This document shows positions 13,509 to 20,881 of a DNA stretch of 22,133 nt, piece by piece. The translations under genes were made by a program, and so were the position numbers. The stretch is from contig CAYZMU010000020.1 in NCBI GenBank assembly GCA_964479595.1, forward strand, positions 1 to 22,133, written 5' to 3'. This stretch comes from Firm-04 sp964479595 (GTDB lineage: Bacteria; Bacillota; Clostridia; Oscillospirales; Ruminococcaceae). Within the stretch, counting starts at the first letter, position 1. Every line of letters begins with the position of its first letter. The notes under the pieces were generated by a model that had not been told where the DNA came from, made no database searches, and saw only the letters and a program-made list of their open reading frames with translations.

Positions 13509-14933
13509 TTACAGAATGCTCGCGAGCTTTTGGGAGATGGCGTCATAGACCGTCTCCAGTTTCATGCCGCGCGAACCCTTGATGAGCAGATAGGTCTCCC
13601 CGTCGAGGTATTCCGGCAGCTTCTGCAGCAGTTTGGGCAGCATCTCCTCCTTTGTGGCGAACGCCGTGTGTGCCGCGCCGTAGCCCTCCGCGAAGTCCCT
13701 ATAATTCTCCCCGCAGAAGAACGCCGCGTCGGTGTATTCCCCGCAGAGCCTCCCCAGACGTCTGTGCTGGTAGGCCGCGAAGTCCCCAAGCTCGTTCATG
13801 TTCCCGAAAACGGCGACTTTGCGCGCGTTTGGCGCCGCCGCTCTCAGGGCGGTCAGCGCGGCTTCCGTCGCCTCGGGGTTGGCGTTGTAGTAGTCGCGGA
13901 TGATGGTCAGCCCGCCGAACCGCACCCTGTCGCTGCGCATCTCCGAGGGCGTGAAATCCGAGAGCGCCTCCGCGCATTCTCCCAGCGTCAGCCCGCTCTC
14001 CAGCCCCACCGAAATAGCGAGCAGCGCGTTGGAGACATTGTGCGTCCCCGTCATCTTCAGCGTGATTTCCCGCTCCTGCCCCTCGTATCTCACGGTAAAG
14101 CGTGTCGATTCCGGCCCGCGCAGAATGTTCCCCGCCCGCAGCGGCGCCTCCGTGTCGCCCGAAACGCTGCTGTAGCGCAGATTCGCGGGAATGAACGGAA
14201 TATTGCGGTATTCGCGCAGGAACAGGTCGTCATACGGCAGGAAGAGCCGCCCGCGCCGCAGGTCCATGCCGTCCGTGATTTCCATTTTCGCGCGGAAAAT
14301 CTCCGTCTGCGAGCCGAGATTGCCGATATGCGCCATCCCGATATTCGTGACGACCGCGTACTCCGGTTCCGCGATTTTGGAAAGCGCGCTGATTTCCCCG
14401 CGATGGTTCATGCCCATCTCCAGCACCAGTATCTGCGCGTTTTCAGGGCACTGCAGGACCGTCTCGGGCAGCCCGACGGCGTTATTGTGGTTGCCCTGAG
14501 TCGCGAAGAGGTCAAAGCGCCCCGATAGCACGCGCGCTATCATGTTCTTGACGGTCGTCTTGCCGCTGCTGCCCGTGACCGCGCAGACTTTGAGCCCGCT
14601 GCTTTCCCTCAGCCGCCGCAGCCACGCGCGCGCGAGCGTTCCGTACGCCTGAGTTGTGTCTTGCACCGTGACAAAGGGCACGCCAAGAGGTTCCTCGGGC
14701 GGGCGCGAAAGGACACAAAACCGCGCGCCTTTTTGCACGGCGTCGGCGGCGTAGTCGTTGCCGTCAAAGCGCTCCCCCTGAAGCGCCAGAAAGCAGCAGC
14801 CCTGCCGCAGCGCGCGGGTGTCCGTGCAGACACCGTTTAGCGCGACGGGCTCCTGTTCGGGGTGCTCCGCTCCGAGCGCCGCGCTGAGAAACGCGCTGTC
14901 GAGCGCCGCCGGGGCCGGCGAAAGCACAGCCAT
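13509..14933 (-). CDS. murF: UDP-MurNAc-tripeptide--D-alanyl-D-alanine ligase MurF
   Basis: 474 aa, normal length. It adds the D-Ala-D-Ala dipeptide to the UDP-MurNAc tripeptide in the cytosol using ATP. The N-terminal UDP-binding domain includes VCTDTR. The P-loop is VTGSSGKTTVKNM (GSSGKTT at 121-127), followed by GNHNNAVGLP and LEMGMNHRGEI, and later GLTIIRDYYNANPEA and GNMNELG in the C-terminal domain. The start follows the ddl stop by 3 nt, and its site AAGGAGG lies inside the end of ddl, so translation is coupled to the enzyme that makes its dipeptide substrate. Confidence 0.97.
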   Translation of the reverse strand: MAVLSPAPAALDSAFLSAALGAEHPEQEPVALNGVCTDTRALRQGCCFLALQGERFDGNDYAADAVQKGARFCVLSRPPEEPLGVPFVTVQDTTQAYGTLARAWLRRLRESSGLKVCAVTGSSGKTTVKNMIARVLSGRFDLFATQGNHNNAVGLPETVLQCPENAQILVLEMGMNHRGEISALSKIAEPEYAVVTNIGMAHIGNLGSQTEIFRAKMEITDGMDLRRGRLFLPYDDLFLREYRNIPFIPANLRYSSVSGDTEAPLRAGNILRGPESTRFTVRYEGQEREITLKMTGTHNVSNALLAISVGLESGLTLGECAEALSDFTPSEMRSDRVRFGGLTIIRDYYNANPEATEAALTALRAAAPNARKVAVFGNMNELGDFAAYQHRRLGRLCGEYTDAAFFCGENYRDFAEGYGAAHTAFATKEEMLPKLLQKLPEYLDGETYLLIKGSRGMKLETVYDAISQKLASIL

Positions 14934-14936
14934 TCG

Positions 14937-15995
14937 CTATTCCTCCTTGGCCAGTTCGAGCAGGCGGGTGAGCAGCCGCTCTAAAGAAAGCCCCTCGTTT
15001 TCCCACATTTTCGGGTACATGGAAATGGATGTGAAGCCCGGCAGCGTGTTGATTTCGTTGAAAACAATCTCGCCCGTGCCGCGCTCGAGGAAGAAATCCA
15101 CTCTGGAAAGCCCCTCGCAGCCTAAGGCCAGATAGATTTTTTGCGCCCAGCCTTCAACGGCGTGCATGGTTTCCCCGTCAATCGGCGCGGGAATCAGCGT
15201 CTTCGATTCCGTGCTCACATATTTCGCGTCAAAATCGTAAAATTCCGCCCCGGAATCGATTTCCCCCGCAGCAGCTGTGGCGGGTTCGGCGTTTCCGAGC
15301 ACCGCGACTTCAATTTCCCGCCCGTCGATAAACTCCTCCGCGAGAATCTTGCTGTCAAAAGAGAAAGCTTTCTGGAGCGCGTCCTTCAGTTTATCAAACG
15401 TTTTGACTTTGGATACCCCGACCGACGAGCCCGTTCCCGCCGGCTTGATAAAGACGGGGAAGCCCAACGTGTCGGCGATCTGGCTGCACATCCGCTCGCT
15501 GTCCCGCGCAAAATCGCGCCTTGCAAGCGTCAGCCATTTCGCCTGCCGCACGCCGGTTGTGGCGGCGACGAGCTTGGTGACCGTCTTGTCCATCGCCATC
15601 GCGGAGGCGGCGACGCCGCAGCCGACAAACGGAATCCCGCTGAGTTTCAGCAGCCCCTGAATTGTCCCGTCCTCGCCGTTTTCACCGTGCAGAACCGGGA
15701 AAACCACGTCCACGGGCAGAAATTCGGGTGCGCCGTCGCCCAGAACGCAGAGCCCCGCGCCCCGTTCGGGCGAGAGAAAGGCGCGGCGGTTGTGAGGGTC
15801 GCGCTCCCAGTTTCCGTTCGCGATTTCCGCCAAATCCTCCCCGCCCCAGAGCAGCCACTGCCCCGTTTTGGTGATGCCCACGGGGAGAATCGCGCGGTCA
15901 CCGCCGGGGAGATGCCGCAGCACCGTTTCCGCGGAGCGCAGCGAGATGTCGTGTTCGGGGGAGACGCCGCCGAACAGAACCAGAATGTTTGTCAT
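14937..15995 (-). CDS. ddl: D-alanine--D-alanine ligase
   Basis: 352 aa ATP-grasp enzyme joining two D-Ala for peptidoglycan precursors. FGGVSPEHD (8-15) is the N-terminal motif. HGENGEDGTIQG (103-114) and FVGCGVAASAMAMDK follow, then VFIKPAGTGSSVGVSKV for ATP binding and FNEINTLPGFT at the metal site. The loop EFYDFDAKY (251-259) has the Tyr-containing form of true D-Ala-D-Ala ligases, not the His-containing form of VanA-type D-Ala-D-Lac ligases, so normal D-Ala termini are expected. It lies 15 nt after nagA with a weak AAGGCAGG site. Confidence 0.97.
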   Translation of the reverse strand: MTNILVLFGGVSPEHDISLRSAETVLRHLPGGDRAILPVGITKTGQWLLWGGEDLAEIANGNWERDPHNRRAFLSPERGAGLCVLGDGAPEFLPVDVVFPVLHGENGEDGTIQGLLKLSGIPFVGCGVAASAMAMDKTVTKLVAATTGVRQAKWLTLARRDFARDSERMCSQIADTLGFPVFIKPAGTGSSVGVSKVKTFDKLKDALQKAFSFDSKILAEEFIDGREIEVAVLGNAEPATAAAGEIDSGAEFYDFDAKYVSTESKTLIPAPIDGETMHAVEGWAQKIYLALGCEGLSRVDFFLERGTGEIVFNEINTLPGFTSISMYPKMWENEGLSLERLLTRLLELAKEE

Positions 15996-16010
15996 GATTT
16001 TGCGCCTGCC

Positions 16011-17075
16011 TTATTCGTAAAATTCCCCGCCAATCATCACACGGGCAATCTCCAGAGAACTGTCCAGCAGCAGCAAATCCGCGTCCGCGCCGGGCTCTAT
16101 CCGCCCCTTTTGTGTGGCACCGATTAAATCCGCCGGGGTTTTCGTCGCCATTCTGACGGCGTCCGCGAAGGGCACGCCGAATTTCGCCGCCTGTTTCACA
16201 CAGCGCCAGAGCGTGGAGGTGGAACCCGCAATCGCCCCGTCGAGGGTGCGCGCCACGCCGTCCTTGACGATGATTTCCTGCCCGCCGAATTCGTAGGTGC
16301 CGTCGCCTAAACCCGTCGCGCGCATGGAATCGCTGATGATGACCATGCGGTCCGGCCCGAACGCGCGCCACAGCAGCAAAACGATGGACGGGTGCAGGTG
16401 CAGACCGTCCGTAATCGCCTGCACATACGCGTCGGATGCAATCGCCGCGCCGATGGGGCCCGGGCTGCGGTGGTGAATGCCCGGCATCGCGTTGAAGGTG
16501 TGCGTTAAGCAGCGCGCGCCCGCCGCGAAAGCGTTCACGCAGGTTTCGTAGTCCGCCGCCATGTGTCCCAGACAGACGACCGCGCCGCAATTTTTGATAA
16601 ATTCCATACTGCCGCTCAGTTCCGGCGCGATGGTCACCACCCGCATATCCGGCAGCGAGGCGAATTCCTCCAGATCCGGGTCGCGGATAAAATCACCGTT
16701 TTGCGCGCCTTTGTACTTGGCGTTGATGTAGGGCCCTTCCATGTGAAAGCCCAGAATCCGCGCGCCCCTGACGTTTCGGTTTGCCTTTGTTACGCGCAGA
16801 ATGGAATCGTAATCCATGGTCATGGTCGTCGGGCAGAAGGAAGTTGTCCCGTTCCGCCCCAGAAAATCCGCGATTTCGTCGAACTCCGCGTCCATGGTGT
16901 CTTTCCCCGCGCAGCCGTGCGTGTGCATATCCACAAGCCCCGGAATCACCGTAAGCCCCGTGCAGTCAAGCCCCTTGCCCGCCTGACCGCCCGGTGTGAT
17001 TTGCGCGATTTGGCCGTCCTCAATCACAATGTCGTGAAAACTATAGTCTAAAAATCGAACATTTTGAAGGACCAT
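16011..17075 (-). CDS. nagA: N-acetylglucosamine-6-phosphate deacetylase
   Basis: 354 aa amidohydrolase that removes acetate from GlcNAc-6-P to give glucosamine-6-P in amino-sugar and wall recycling. Motifs: GLVDMHTHGC (HTH at 51-53), FHMEGPYIN with metal ligand Glu113, YKGAQ, GH (His171), THTFNAM (His192), DGLHLHP, and ISDSMRATG with catalytic Asp249. The HTH pair is often HxN in proteobacterial NagA, and here the Gram-positive HTH form is seen. The usual LGHSDA reads LGHMAAD. AAAGGAG precedes the ATG, 15 nt after the ROK gene. nagB is not in the window. Confidence 0.95.
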   Translation of the reverse strand: MVLQNVRFLDYSFHDIVIEDGQIAQITPGGQAGKGLDCTGLTVIPGLVDMHTHGCAGKDTMDAEFDEIADFLGRNGTTSFCPTTMTMDYDSILRVTKANRNVRGARILGFHMEGPYINAKYKGAQNGDFIRDPDLEEFASLPDMRVVTIAPELSGSMEFIKNCGAVVCLGHMAADYETCVNAFAAGARCLTHTFNAMPGIHHRSPGPIGAAIASDAYVQAITDGLHLHPSIVLLLWRAFGPDRMVIISDSMRATGLGDGTYEFGGQEIIVKDGVARTLDGAIAGSTSTLWRCVKQAAKFGVPFADAVRMATKTPADLIGATQKGRIEPGADADLLLLDSSLEIARVMIGGEFYE

Positions 17076-17090
17076 TCTGTTCTCCTTTCC

Positions 17091-18428
17091 TCAAAGACAG
17101 GGCAGACTCGCCGCCGCGACCGCCTGACCGACTCTGCGGTCGAGTTCATCCGGCAGAATGAAGCGGATTTTGCGGCAGAGTTCGGGGAATTCCTCCCGCA
17201 GCACTTCCCGCGCGCTCTCAAGAATCAGCTCCCCGCCCTGACCGGACGTCACGCGCCCGGAAATCTGCAGCACGCGGATATCGTAAAATTCCGCGTAATT
17301 GGCGACGGCGTAGCCAAAGTACGTGCCTATCGTGCGGAAAATGTCCCGCGCGCCCTCGTGCCCCGACTCCAGAAGCGCCTGCACGTCGGAGAGTTTCTGC
17401 GCGAGCGTATGGCTTTCGTCCAGCGTGATGCCCGCTTTCGGCGCGAGGCGAATCACGGCGTCCTGCGAAAAATATTTGACACCGCAGCCGTAGTCGCCCG
17501 ACCACTCGTCCACCGGCGAATCGGGGTTATAGTCCACCGGCACGAACGCCAGCTCGTTGTGCCAGCCCGTGACATTGCCGTTGGGGTCGACATAGCCGCC
17601 CGCCTGAGAAGTGCCCATCGCGACGCCGAGCACGCCGTTCACGTCATGCGCCATGGACGCCGCGAGCGCCGCGACATCGCCGTCGTTCGCCACCGCGTAG
17701 GGCACGCCGAGCTCGCCGAGCACATCCACATAGACATTCTTGCAAGCCTCGCCCTGCGTGTCTTTCGGGACTTTCAGGAAGAGATGGGAGACCATCGCGC
17801 GGTTGGCGACCAGAACGCCCGCCGTGCTTACCCCCACCGCGTCAAAGCGCGGCATATGCTCCGCCGCCTTGAGAATCGCCGCCTTGATATGTTCGCGGTG
17901 ATAGGAAATATCCTCCGCCTGTTTTGGCAGCCAGACGATTTCCTCCGACCAGACCGTTTCGCCGTCCACGACCGCCGCGACTTTCATATCGCTGCCGCCC
18001 GCGTCAAAGCCCACTCTGCAGCCGCCAAGATTTCGCCCTATCGGCAGCGGGTTGAGTTTGGAGGACGGCATATCCTCCATGGCACGCTCCTCGACTTCGA
18101 AAGGCCGCTCGTAGGTCGTGCTCCAGAAATCCACGTCGAAATCCCGCAGTCCGCCCCTTGAGTAGGCGTCGCGGATATAGCAAAAGACGTCGTGGTCGCC
18201 CGCGAGCATGACTTTCCAGCCGCCCGCGCACCAGAGAATGGTCTTAATCAGGCGCTCCGCGTAACGGCGGTTCTGCGCGCTGTCCTCCCCCAAAAACGTG
18301 TCCACGCGGTAGGTGAGACCGTTTTCGCGCTCCACCGCGATGGCGAAGGGGCGGCGCGCGGTTTTGAGAAACGCGCGGTTAAAACAGACGGCCGGTAGGA
18401 AATCGGGGTCGAGAATCGGTTTAATCAT
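17091..18428 (-). CDS. ROK-family sugar kinase-like protein with N-terminal extension
   Basis: 445 aa, about 130 more than a typical ROK kinase. The ROK part begins near residue 138: GFDAGGSDMK (140-149) as the phosphate motif, VGVSTAGV (198-205), catalytic NDGD (Asp250), MGTSQAGG (271-278) and GWHNELAF (288-295). The usual zinc motif CxCGxxGC is reduced to a lone GDYGCG. Residues 1-133 match nothing I recognise and have no HTH, so it is probably not a ROK repressor. With nagA next, GlcNAc or a related amino sugar is a reasonable substrate, but this is inference. AAAGGG precedes the ATG, and a terminator hairpin lies immediately upstream. Confidence 0.87.
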   Translation of the reverse strand: MIKPILDPDFLPAVCFNRAFLKTARRPFAIAVERENGLTYRVDTFLGEDSAQNRRYAERLIKTILWCAGGWKVMLAGDHDVFCYIRDAYSRGGLRDFDVDFWSTTYERPFEVEERAMEDMPSSKLNPLPIGRNLGGCRVGFDAGGSDMKVAAVVDGETVWSEEIVWLPKQAEDISYHREHIKAAILKAAEHMPRFDAVGVSTAGVLVANRAMVSHLFLKVPKDTQGEACKNVYVDVLGELGVPYAVANDGDVAALAASMAHDVNGVLGVAMGTSQAGGYVDPNGNVTGWHNELAFVPVDYNPDSPVDEWSGDYGCGVKYFSQDAVIRLAPKAGITLDESHTLAQKLSDVQALLESGHEGARDIFRTIGTYFGYAVANYAEFYDIRVLQISGRVTSGQGGELILESAREVLREEFPELCRKIRFILPDELDRRVGQAVAAASLPCL

Positions 18429-18451
18429 TTACGGAACCCTTTCTTTATCAT

Positions 18452-18484
18452 AAAAAACAGGCGGCGGCAAAGAACCGTCGCCTG
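18452..18484 (-). terminator. terminator after the epimerase gene (minus strand)
   Basis: 10-bp stem CAGGCGGCGG (18458-18467) / CCGTCGCCTG (18475-18484), loop of 7 with one G-U pair. On the minus strand it is followed by TTTTTT (18452-18457). It stands only about 10 nt before the ribosome binding site of the ROK gene. Confidence 0.85.
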
Positions 18485-18489
18485 CCAAC

Positions 18490-19437
18490 TCATTTTGTAT
18501 TCGTGATGTTCCAGCGGAACGGGCAGATGCGGGAAGCTTTCGTGATGTCGTACATATAGTTCTTGTCAATGGCGCCCAAATCGAGATAGCGGTAGTTCGT
18601 TTTCTGCTCCGGGTCGCCGAAGAGTTTCTGGCGCAGCCCCATGGAGATGCTCGTGCGCTGGTTGACCAGACCGATATGGTGGTTCTCCTTCATGAAGGTG
18701 ATAATCTCCGACGCCATGACCAGCGAAGAATCCGCGACATTGTAAATCCCCGTGTAGTTGGTGCCGTCCGCCTGCCGCAGGAAGCCGATGATGAAATCCG
18801 AAATGTTGTGCACGCAGCAGAGATGGAAACCGTATTCGCCCGTGCGGAAGATGAAGAGCGTGTGGTCTTTCGGGTCGGTGATGCGCGACATGAGGTTGTC
18901 CGTAAACGTGAGCGTGTAGACCGGCGGAATCCGAATCACACAGCAAATCATGGTTTTGGTGCCGCGCGCGTCGTCTGAAAAGGCGCGTTCGGATTCGAGC
19001 TTGAGCCGCCCGTAGTTCGAGACGGGCTTCACCGCGTCCTCCTCGCGCACCGGCTCGCGGTTTTCGGGTTCCTTATAGACCTGCGTGGTGCTGACCAGAA
19101 TAAACTTCTTGACGTCCTTGGAAATCGCGAAGCGGTAGATAAAGCGGTTGCACGCGGCGTTTAAATCCAGTTCGTCCTTGTCGATGACCGGGCCCAGATC
19201 GTTGTCCACGGTGCAGGCGAGGTGGATTACGGAATCAATCTGAAACTCGTCAAACACATCGCCGTATTTGTTCTGCTCGTTCGGCGCGGCCTGACGGAAG
19301 ACAAAATTCTCTTTCCCGGTGTTGTAGCCGCTGTCCTCGCGGTCCACGGCGATGACAAAATTGCCCTTCTTGAGCAGGCCGGAGCAGATGTGGTCGCCAA
19401 TCATGCCGCAGCCGCCGGTTACCATGATGTTGGGCAT
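18490..19437 (-). CDS. NAD-dependent epimerase/dehydratase (extended SDR)
   Basis: 315 aa from the second ATG at 19437. The first ATG (19444-19446) directly abuts the AAAGGA site with no spacer, whereas the second is 8 nt away. TGGCGMIG (7-14) is the NAD-binding Gly motif. STTQVY (Ser116) and YGRLK (Tyr142, Lys146) form the catalytic triad region. It probably acts on a nucleotide sugar, though the C-terminal part does not let me name one. It has its own promoter and is followed by a strong terminator, so it is partly insulated from the ROK-nagA-ddl-murF genes downstream. Confidence 0.9.
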   Translation of the reverse strand: MPNIMVTGGCGMIGDHICSGLLKKGNFVIAVDREDSGYNTGKENFVFRQAAPNEQNKYGDVFDEFQIDSVIHLACTVDNDLGPVIDKDELDLNAACNRFIYRFAISKDVKKFILVSTTQVYKEPENREPVREEDAVKPVSNYGRLKLESERAFSDDARGTKTMICCVIRIPPVYTLTFTDNLMSRITDPKDHTLFIFRTGEYGFHLCCVHNISDFIIGFLRQADGTNYTGIYNVADSSLVMASEIITFMKENHHIGLVNQRTSISMGLRQKLFGDPEQKTNYRYLDLGAIDKNYMYDITKASRICPFRWNITNTK

Positions 19438-19495
19438 AGGTTTCATCCTTTCTTTCGCGGAGATATCTCCTTACACAGTACTTTCATACAGTTTC

Positions 19496-19524
19496 ATTAT
19501 ACCACAGACCGGGCGAAATTGCAA
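19496..19524 (-). promoter_or_regulatory. promoter of the epimerase gene and possibly the operon
   Basis: Minus strand: -35 TTGCAA (19519-19524), 17-nt spacer, extended -10 TGTGG-TATAAT (TATAAT at 19496-19501). The leader contains the 12-bp palindrome GGAGATATCTCC (19459-19470) shortly before the ribosome binding site. Confidence 0.82.
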
Positions 19525-19592
19525 GCCTTCGCGGCATTTTTGATATTTTAGATAGTGCCGCGCGGTTTTGGCAAACAAGCCTTGTCTATTCT

Positions 19593-20063
19593 TCACAAAT
19601 TTTGCCCGCGCAGATTCTGAAAGAATGTCCGCATCAGTTCGCCGCAGGGCTCCTCCAGAAGCCCCGCCGTGATTCTGGGCGTATTGGGGTATTTGTCCTC
19701 GCAAAACATTCTGTCGGCGGATTCCAGCGCGCCCATGGTTTTGTCCGCCGCGCCGTAGCAGACCCGCGCGATTCTTGCGGCGAGAATCGCCCCCGCGCAC
19801 ATGGGGCAGGGCTCGAGCGTCACATAGAGCACACAGTTCCCGAGCCGCCATGTGCCTTTTGCACGCGCCGCCGCGTCAATCGCTATGATTTCCGCGTGCG
19901 CGAGCGGGGAGCGCGTTTCCTCGCGGCGGTTCCTGCCCTCCCCGAGAATCTCCCCCGTTTCGCGGTCCGCTATCACCGCGCCTACAGGGATTTCCCCCGC
20001 TTTCGCCGCCTCTTCCGCCAGTTTGATGGCGCGGCGCATATAGGTAAAATCATCTTGGAACAC
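19593..20063 (-). CDS. tadA: tRNA adenosine(34) deaminase TadA
   Basis: 156 aa. Converts A34 to inosine in tRNA-Arg(ACG), needed to read CGC/CGA codons. The zinc deaminase core has HAE (His56, Glu58) and EPCPMCAGA (Cys86, Cys89), preceded by GEIPVGAV. It starts with GTG at 20061-20063, 8 nt after AAAGGGGG. An ATG 8 codons further in has no site. Divergent from the DUF1508 operon. The window also carries tRNA-Arg(CCG), another reader of the CGN box. Confidence 0.96.
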   Translation of the reverse strand: MFQDDFTYMRRAIKLAEEAAKAGEIPVGAVIADRETGEILGEGRNRREETRSPLAHAEIIAIDAAARAKGTWRLGNCVLYVTLEPCPMCAGAILAARIARVCYGAADKTMGALESADRMFCEDKYPNTPRITAGLLEEPCGELMRTFFQNLRGQNL

Positions 20064-20092
20064 GGCGCGTTCCCCCTTTGCGCTTTTTCTGA

Positions 20093-20121
20093 ATCATACC
20101 ACAAACCCGCGAAAATGTCAA
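20093..20121 (-). promoter_or_regulatory. promoter of tadA
   Basis: Minus strand: -35 TTGACA (20116-20121), 17-nt spacer, extended -10 TGTGG-TATGAT (20093-20098). Confidence 0.8.
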
Positions 20122-20162
20122 CCGCCCCCTTCGCGATATGTCCAAAAGAGAAGGCGCGTCTC

Positions 20163-20191
20163 TTGACAATTTTGAGCATATGGATTATAAT
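20163..20191 (+). promoter_or_regulatory. promoter of the DUF1508-hydE operon
   Basis: -35 TTGACA (20163-20168), 17-nt spacer, -10 TATAAT (20186-20191). A hairpin CCGGCA-GAGA-TGCCGG (20203-20218) with a GNRA-type loop lies in the leader before the GGGAGGG site. Confidence 0.85.
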
Positions 20192-20242
20192 AAAGAAAAG
20201 AGCCGGCAGAGATGCCGGTATGCTTCGCAGGGAGGGTCTGTT

Positions 20243-20614
20243 ATGGGCAAATATGTTGTCAAGGAAACAAAAACGGGCATCAAGTTTGACTTGAAAGCCT
20301 CGAACGGGGAGGTCATCGCGACTTCTGAGGTCTACACCACCGAGAAGGCGTGCCGCGCGGGGATTGAGAGCGTGCGCAAGAACGCGCCCGCCGCGGGTGT
20401 GGAGAATCAGACCGAGGAGGGCTTTGAGACGCTCAAGCACCCAAAATTCGAGGTCTACAGCGACAAGGGCGGGGAGTTCCGCTTCCGTCTCAAGGCCGCC
20501 AACGGGCAGATTATCGCGGTCAGCGAGGGCTACAAGGCGCTCGCGGGCTGCCTAAACGGCATTGAATCCGTCAGGAAGAACGCGGATTCCGAAATCGTGG
20601 AGGAAAAGGAGTAA
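20243..20614 (+). CDS. DUF1508 (YegP-like) protein with two tandem domains
   Basis: 123 aa from the ATG at 20243 with GGGAGGG upstream. Two repeats of about 55 residues: the first holds GIKFDLKASNGEVIATSE and AGIESVRKNAP, the second GEFRFRLKAANGQIIAVSE and NGIESVRKNAD. This F.L.A.NG..I..SE...GI.SVRKNA pattern is the UPF0339/DUF1508 signature. The fold is known, but the cellular role is not established. First gene of a run with a 76-aa protein and hydE. Confidence 0.92.
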   Translation: MGKYVVKETKTGIKFDLKASNGEVIATSEVYTTEKACRAGIESVRKNAPAAGVENQTEEGFETLKHPKFEVYSDKGGEFRFRLKAANGQIIAVSEGYKALAGCLNGIESVRKNADSEIVEEKE

Positions 20615-20620
20615 GAGAAC

Positions 20621-20851
20621 ATGGATATCAAGGCACAGGTACAAAAGATTGTCGATACCCTCACCGGGGACAAGGAACTGCTTGAGAAATTCAAGGACGA
20701 CCCCAAGGGGACGGTTGAACAACTGGTAAGCGGCGCGGACAGCGACACCGTCGAAAAAATCGCGGACGCCGTGAAGCCGCTGCTCGAGAGCGACGCGGGG
20801 GAGAAAATCTCCGACGCCCTGGGCGGGCTGTTCGGCAAGAAGGACGACTGA
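20621..20851 (+). CDS. small acidic helical hypothetical protein (76 aa)
   Basis: AAAGGAG in the end of the upstream gene precedes the ATG, 6 nt after its stop. The sequence is strongly charged and predicted helical (LLEKFKDDPKGTVEQLV, then SDTVEKIADAVKPLLESD) and ends GGLFGKKDD. It has no Cys, membrane segment or signal. The LLEKFKDDP start resembles short helical proteins common in clostridia, but I cannot name a family. Position between the DUF1508 gene and hydE suggests co-expression. Confidence 0.8.
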   Translation: MDIKAQVQKIVDTLTGDKELLEKFKDDPKGTVEQLVSGADSDTVEKIADAVKPLLESDAGEKISDALGGLFGKKDD

Positions 20852-20881
20852 GCGCCGCGCCTTGGAAAGGAGTGCCCCGTC

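Noticed and set aside
13497..14528. 343-codon plus-strand open frame over murF
   Set aside because: Shadow of murF with His/Arg/Gln-rich low-information sequence.
14937..15995. VanA-type glycopeptide-resistance ligase
   Set aside because: The EFYDFDAKY loop is the D-Ala-D-Ala type, and no vanH, vanX or vanRS genes are present.
19525..20243. Small SRP RNA gene near tadA, as in Bacillus
   Set aside because: I searched by eye for the conserved SRP RNA core and apical loop on both strands and saw none.
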